A stretch of 54,255 bases of DNA, from contig NZ_CABFLN010000004.1 in assembly GCF_901873445.1 (NCBI RefSeq), positions 1 through 54,255 on the forward strand. Direction: 5' to 3'. The stretch is from Gemella haemolysans. Its GTDB lineage: Bacteria > Bacillota > Bacilli > Staphylococcales > Gemellaceae. Positions within the stretch are counted from its first letter, which is position 1. Each line of letters starts with the position of its first letter. The position numbers and the translations under genes are program-made. Below, piece by piece: positions 50,884 to 54,255 of this stretch. Under the pieces are notes generated by a model. It worked only from the letters and a program-made list of their open reading frames with translations. It did not search any database and was not told the DNA's origin.

Positions 50884-53800
50884 ATGGAAAATAGAGATAA
50901 AAATAAGGTGTTGAAATATTCAATAAAAAAATTCAGTGTAGGAACATTTTCAGTATTAGTAGGAGCTTTTATATTTTTAGCAACACCAGCTTTAGCAAGC
51001 GAAACCAACTCTGAAAATATACATAAAGAAAATAGCACTATTATAGAAAAGGAAAAACCTAAAGAAAATTATAAAAATGAAGTAAATATAGCAAATGAAA
51101 CAAGTAATGTGGAAAAAAATGTTTCAAATAATGCTAAAGAAAATAATTCGCCAGAAAAGCAAAGTAATCTAATAGAAGAAAAAAATTCTATAGATGCAGC
51201 TGGATTAGAAAGTGGAGAAAAAAATTATTCAACAGAAAAGAACGCTGACTCAATAGATGAAAAGAGTTCTATGGACAAGACTGTTGCTGGAAAACCGAAA
51301 TCTCGTGGGAAAAGATCTATAGATTCAGAAAGAGAATCTGCAAAACGATTTGCAACTGATGATGATTTCGAGAAAATTTCAAAAGGTTTGATAACAACAG
51401 AAGATGGTAAAATTGATAATTTACTTTTTGGAAAAACACCATTAAAAGCAAATGAAGATAAGGATGGAGATACTGCAAAGAATGGTAGAGAGATTTATAT
51501 TTATGAAAAAGATGGAAAAACTTACTATGGTTACTATGGGCATCCATTTTTAAAAGATACGGATGGTGATGGATTGATAGACCATGATCAAAGTGATTTA
51601 AGTAAATCAGGGGATGATGATAATTTCAAGTGGTATGTGACCGATCGTGATATGGCTATGTTTATGAAATTGGCATATCGTGATGATGAGTATATTAAAA
51701 AAGTTTTAAATAAAGACTATAAGTGGACTGCTGCCGATAATAATGTAAAAGATGATGAAAAAGCTAAAAATGTGTATGAGCTTATGCATAATGAGCTTGC
51801 TGGTTATTGGGAAATTGATAAAACTTATCATAATGCTAGCGGACTCGATGCAGTATTATTTAAGACAAAAAGTGTATTGCCAATTTTACCAGACGGTTTA
51901 GTTCATGTTCTTGCAATAAGAGGAACAAAAGGTGGTGCGGATGTTACTAATGATGGGGTTATTGCAGCAGGGCAAGATCCGAAGCAAGGTAAAGAAATTG
52001 AAGAAATAATAAAAGAGATAGGTATAAGAGAAGACATAAAGAATTTTTATATTACGGGACATTCTTTAGGAGGATATCTGACTCAACGCGCTGTAGTTAA
52101 GTTAAATAGGTTGGCTAATGAGGAAAATGGGTATTGGATTGATTCTGCGGCTAAAAAATATAGAAACTTTTACAATAATGTTTTTAAAAAGGCTACAACG
52201 TTTAATGCTCCGAAAATCAATGCTTCGAGAACAAATGGTGATTTATATAAGAAAAGTATTTTAAGTAAGGAATTAGCAAAACAAGGGAAAATTAAACACT
52301 ATGGAATGAGGGGAGATAGCTTCGTAGGATTATTATATAATGATAAAGATGTTATGACCTACATAGAGGGAGGAGAGCATAGTTCTAATGCCTATTTCTC
52401 AGCAATGTTGAATGATGATGATAATTTTAATATAGGTGAAAGAACTGGAGTTAGCGGTAAAGGGAAAGAAAATCTAATACTGAAAAACTTAAAAATAGTA
52501 GAACCAACGGATGAAGAAGTAAGAAAAATAGTAAATGAGAATATAAAAATTTCATTGAAAGATCAAAATCCAGTAGAAATATTAGCGTTAAATAAAATAT
52601 CAAGAGAAGAAGTATTAAAAAAATTAAATTTAGATAATTTACCTAATACAGCAACATTGAATATAAATATTCCTAATGAAATTCAACCAACAGCGGTAAA
52701 TTATGTTTTACCAGTAACAATAAGTTATCTAGGAAAAACGGTAAATCCTAATATAAATGTAGTAGTAAAAGTGTTACCAAATTTTGAGGAGTTGAAAGTT
52801 GTTAAACAGAAAGCATCTGATGAAAAAGAGAAGAAAGTAGACACAGAGCATAAAACTACGGAAACAAAAAATCGTTACGATGCAAAAAAAGTAGAATTAG
52901 ACACTAAACTACAAAAAGTAGAAGAATTGTTAAAAAATAGTACTGCCAAACAATCAGATATAAAAGCTTTAACTCAAGAATTAGAAAGATTGTTAGAAGA
53001 ATATAAGACTTCGGTTAGTGATTTAAAACTTGATAAAACTTTATTGACAGATGAGATAGCAAGAGTAACTAATAGTTTGGAAACATTCGAAAATACTAAT
53101 ACTACATTAAAACCGTCAGAAGTAGTAACTGAGTTTAATAGTCAAAAAAATGAATTGTTAAATAAGTATAATAGTCTTTTAAAAGAAGTTAAGGGGAATT
53201 TAGACGGAATAGAAACTTACGATAAATTAGTGGAAGAAAAAAATAAATTTGCTAATTTGGAAAAAGAAATAAGTAAAGCTTCATCTATTTTAAATAAAAC
53301 CCAAAAAGATTATTATGAACCAACTAAGAAATCTTATGAGCTATATGAAGGAGACGAAGCTAACGCGGAATTATCTATTGAGAAAAATAATCTACCTATA
53401 AAAAATATTATATGGGAAACTGAACCAAATACTTCAAGTTCTGGAAATAAAGAGGGAAGAGCAAAAGTAGTATATAATGATGATAGTTTTGATTTAATAG
53501 ATGTAAATGTGAATGTTAAAGCATTGTATGGAGAAATAGTAACGACAACTGAAGAAGAAAAACTACCATTAAAAGTAACTTACACTGGTGATGATACAAA
53601 AGATTATGGTTATATTAGTGAAACTACAGGAAAAGATGGTAAAGTTGTTACAACTATAAAATCAAGATTAAATAAAAAGACGAATACTGTAGAAGAAATA
53701 AATAGAATTTCAGCAAGAACAGAAGCTGTAAATACAGTTATAACAAAAGGGATTAAGACAAAAATAAAAGAAACTACAATTCCAAGGGAAGTTGTTTATG

Positions 53801-54255
53801 AAGAAGATGCTTCAGTAGAAAAAGGAAAAGATGTTGTAAAACGAGAAGGAGAAGATGGTAAAAATATTACGACAACGACGTATATTTTAAATAGTAAAAC
53901 GGGAGAAATTACAGAAAAAGTAACTGTAGAGAAGAAAGAGAAAACAGATAAAATTATAGCAAGAGGGACAAAAGAAGTAGCTAGTGAGCCGGAAATTATA
54001 GAGGTGCCGGCAGATCCTAAGATTAATCCTAATGAGGATAGTACTTCGGTGGAGCCAGAGGAAACAGGAAATCAAGGTAATTCAACAAAACCTGTAGAGG
54101 AAAAACCAAAAGAAGAAACACCGGCAGATTCAGAAAAACCAGAGCGACCAGTGAAGCCAGTTCAACCAGGAGAATCAGGAAATCAAGGTAATTCAACAAA
54201 ACCTGTAGAGGAAAAACCAAAAGAAGAAACACCGGCAGATTCAGAAAAACCAGAG
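50884..54255 (+). CDS. YSIRK surface protein with class 3 lipase domain (partial)
   Basis: 1124 codons, open to the right edge. YSIRK-type signal peptide: YSIKKFSVGTFS (12-23), cleavage probably after ALA38. An Asn/Glu/Lys-rich region (40-145) is followed by a calcium-loop-like DTDGDGLIDHDQSD and a lipase_3 domain with GHSLGG (nucleophile Ser394), and Asp478 and His499 as likely triad partners. Then helical stalk segments (about 640-830), two G5-like domains (about 900-1040; the second has VEKGKDVVKREGEDGKNI) and Pro/Glu repeats. An LPXTG anchor is expected beyond the window. It is presumably a wall-attached lipase or esterase. Confidence 0.85.
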   Translation, partial: MENRDKNKVLKYSIKKFSVGTFSVLVGAFIFLATPALASETNSENIHKENSTIIEKEKPKENYKNEVNIANETSNVEKNVSNNAKENNSPEKQSNLIEEKNSIDAAGLESGEKNYSTEKNADSIDEKSSMDKTVAGKPKSRGKRSIDSERESAKRFATDDDFEKISKGLITTEDGKIDNLLFGKTPLKANEDKDGDTAKNGREIYIYEKDGKTYYGYYGHPFLKDTDGDGLIDHDQSDLSKSGDDDNFKWYVTDRDMAMFMKLAYRDDEYIKKVLNKDYKWTAADNNVKDDEKAKNVYELMHNELAGYWEIDKTYHNASGLDAVLFKTKSVLPILPDGLVHVLAIRGTKGGADVTNDGVIAAGQDPKQGKEIEEIIKEIGIREDIKNFYITGHSLGGYLTQRAVVKLNRLANEENGYWIDSAAKKYRNFYNNVFKKATTFNAPKINASRTNGDLYKKSILSKELAKQGKIKHYGMRGDSFVGLLYNDKDVMTYIEGGEHSSNAYFSAMLNDDDNFNIGERTGVSGKGKENLILKNLKIVEPTDEEVRKIVNENIKISLKDQNPVEILALNKISREEVLKKLNLDNLPNTATLNINIPNEIQPTAVNYVLPVTISYLGKTVNPNINVVVKVLPNFEELKVVKQKASDEKEKKVDTEHKTTETKNRYDAKKVELDTKLQKVEELLKNSTAKQSDIKALTQELERLLEEYKTSVSDLKLDKTLLTDEIARVTNSLETFENTNTTLKPSEVVTEFNSQKNELLNKYNSLLKEVKGNLDGIETYDKLVEEKNKFANLEKEISKASSILNKTQKDYYEPTKKSYELYEGDEANAELSIEKNNLPIKNIIWETEPNTSSSGNKEGRAKVVYNDDSFDLIDVNVNVKALYGEIVTTTEEEKLPLKVTYTGDDTKDYGYISETTGKDGKVVTTIKSRLNKKTNTVEEINRISARTEAVNTVITKGIKTKIKETTIPREVVYEEDASVEKGKDVVKREGEDGKNITTTTYILNSKTGEITEKVTVEKKEKTDKIIARGTKEVASEPEIIEVPADPKINPNEDSTSVEPEETGNQGNSTKPVEEKPKEETPADSEKPERPVKPVQPGESGNQGNSTKPVEEKPKEETPADSEKPE
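54067..54255 (+). repeat. 111-bp tandem repeat encoding Pro/Glu stalk
   Basis: 78 bases starting ggaaatcaaggtaattcaac recur identically at 54067-54144 and 54178-54255, period 111 bp (37 codons). Each encodes GNQGNSTKPVEEKPKEETPA and the following DSEKPE. Exact identity implies recent expansion, and copy number probably varies between strains. Confidence 0.85.

Noticed and set aside
1..54255. tRNA or rRNA genes
   Set aside because: I saw no T-arm signature (GGTTCRA-type) with matching acceptor stems and no rRNA-like GC-rich stretch, though a covariance-model search was not possible.

Overview
The window is AT-rich, densely packed Firmicutes chromosome. PolC-type replicase, a recU–class A PBP operon, catabolic acetolactate synthase and decarboxylase, a sortase, a YSIRK-type surface protein, and a PDH cluster whose E3 carries its own lipoyl domain together suggest a host-associated coccus of the Bacilli. 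Gemella is my best guess. That is inference from gene content and style; no 16S rRNA or other marker is present. I see no rRNA, tRNA, CRISPR array, transposase or prophage.

Layout. 1-2952: tail of an MFS-type transporter, then a three-gene flavin redox module (surface FMN-binding protein, ApbE-type FMN transferase, NOX/ferric-reductase-like membrane flavocytochrome). 3023-5791 (minus): recU and a PBP1A-type synthase. 6199-15253: proS, polC, murA, epuA and pta. 15524-21188: an unknown 41-aa membrane peptide, then a tRNA-modification and housekeeping run: trmR, an inserted membrane protein, trhP1, trhP2, udk, greA, mtnN. 21265-23754: membrane proteins, including an MprF-like flippase domain without its synthase half, overlapping a divergent PlsY. 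23945-26915: accessory region with two secreted proteins that share a promoter design and signal peptide but have unrelated mature domains, a 35-aa cationic peptide, and a cysteine-rich metallothionein-like protein behind Zur-like half-sites.

27558-35366 is a pyruvate-node island: PDH E1α, E1β, E2 and lipoyl-E3, converging on budA and alsS. 35687-43728: GNAT, PsiE, a DRSH-motif nuclease, trpS, lplA, a YbjQ-family protein, a class B sortase with a lipoprotein signal peptide, a MarR–MATE pair, and pyroglutamyl peptidase. The lipoate ligase fits the two lipoyl domains of the PDH cluster. 43941-50056: nrdG, a YhgE/Pip protein, and a GT2/GT-C pair. From 50884 to the right edge runs a partial YSIRK surface protein with a class 3 lipase domain, two G5-like domains and proline-rich repeats.

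Regulation visible in the sequence: many genes use an extended -10 (TGnTATAAT). A family of intergenic repeats ending in a gagtcactccc hairpin recurs across the window. The second U32 gene (trhP2) has its Shine-Dalgarno 30 nt from the start codon, with a hairpin exactly filling the gap.
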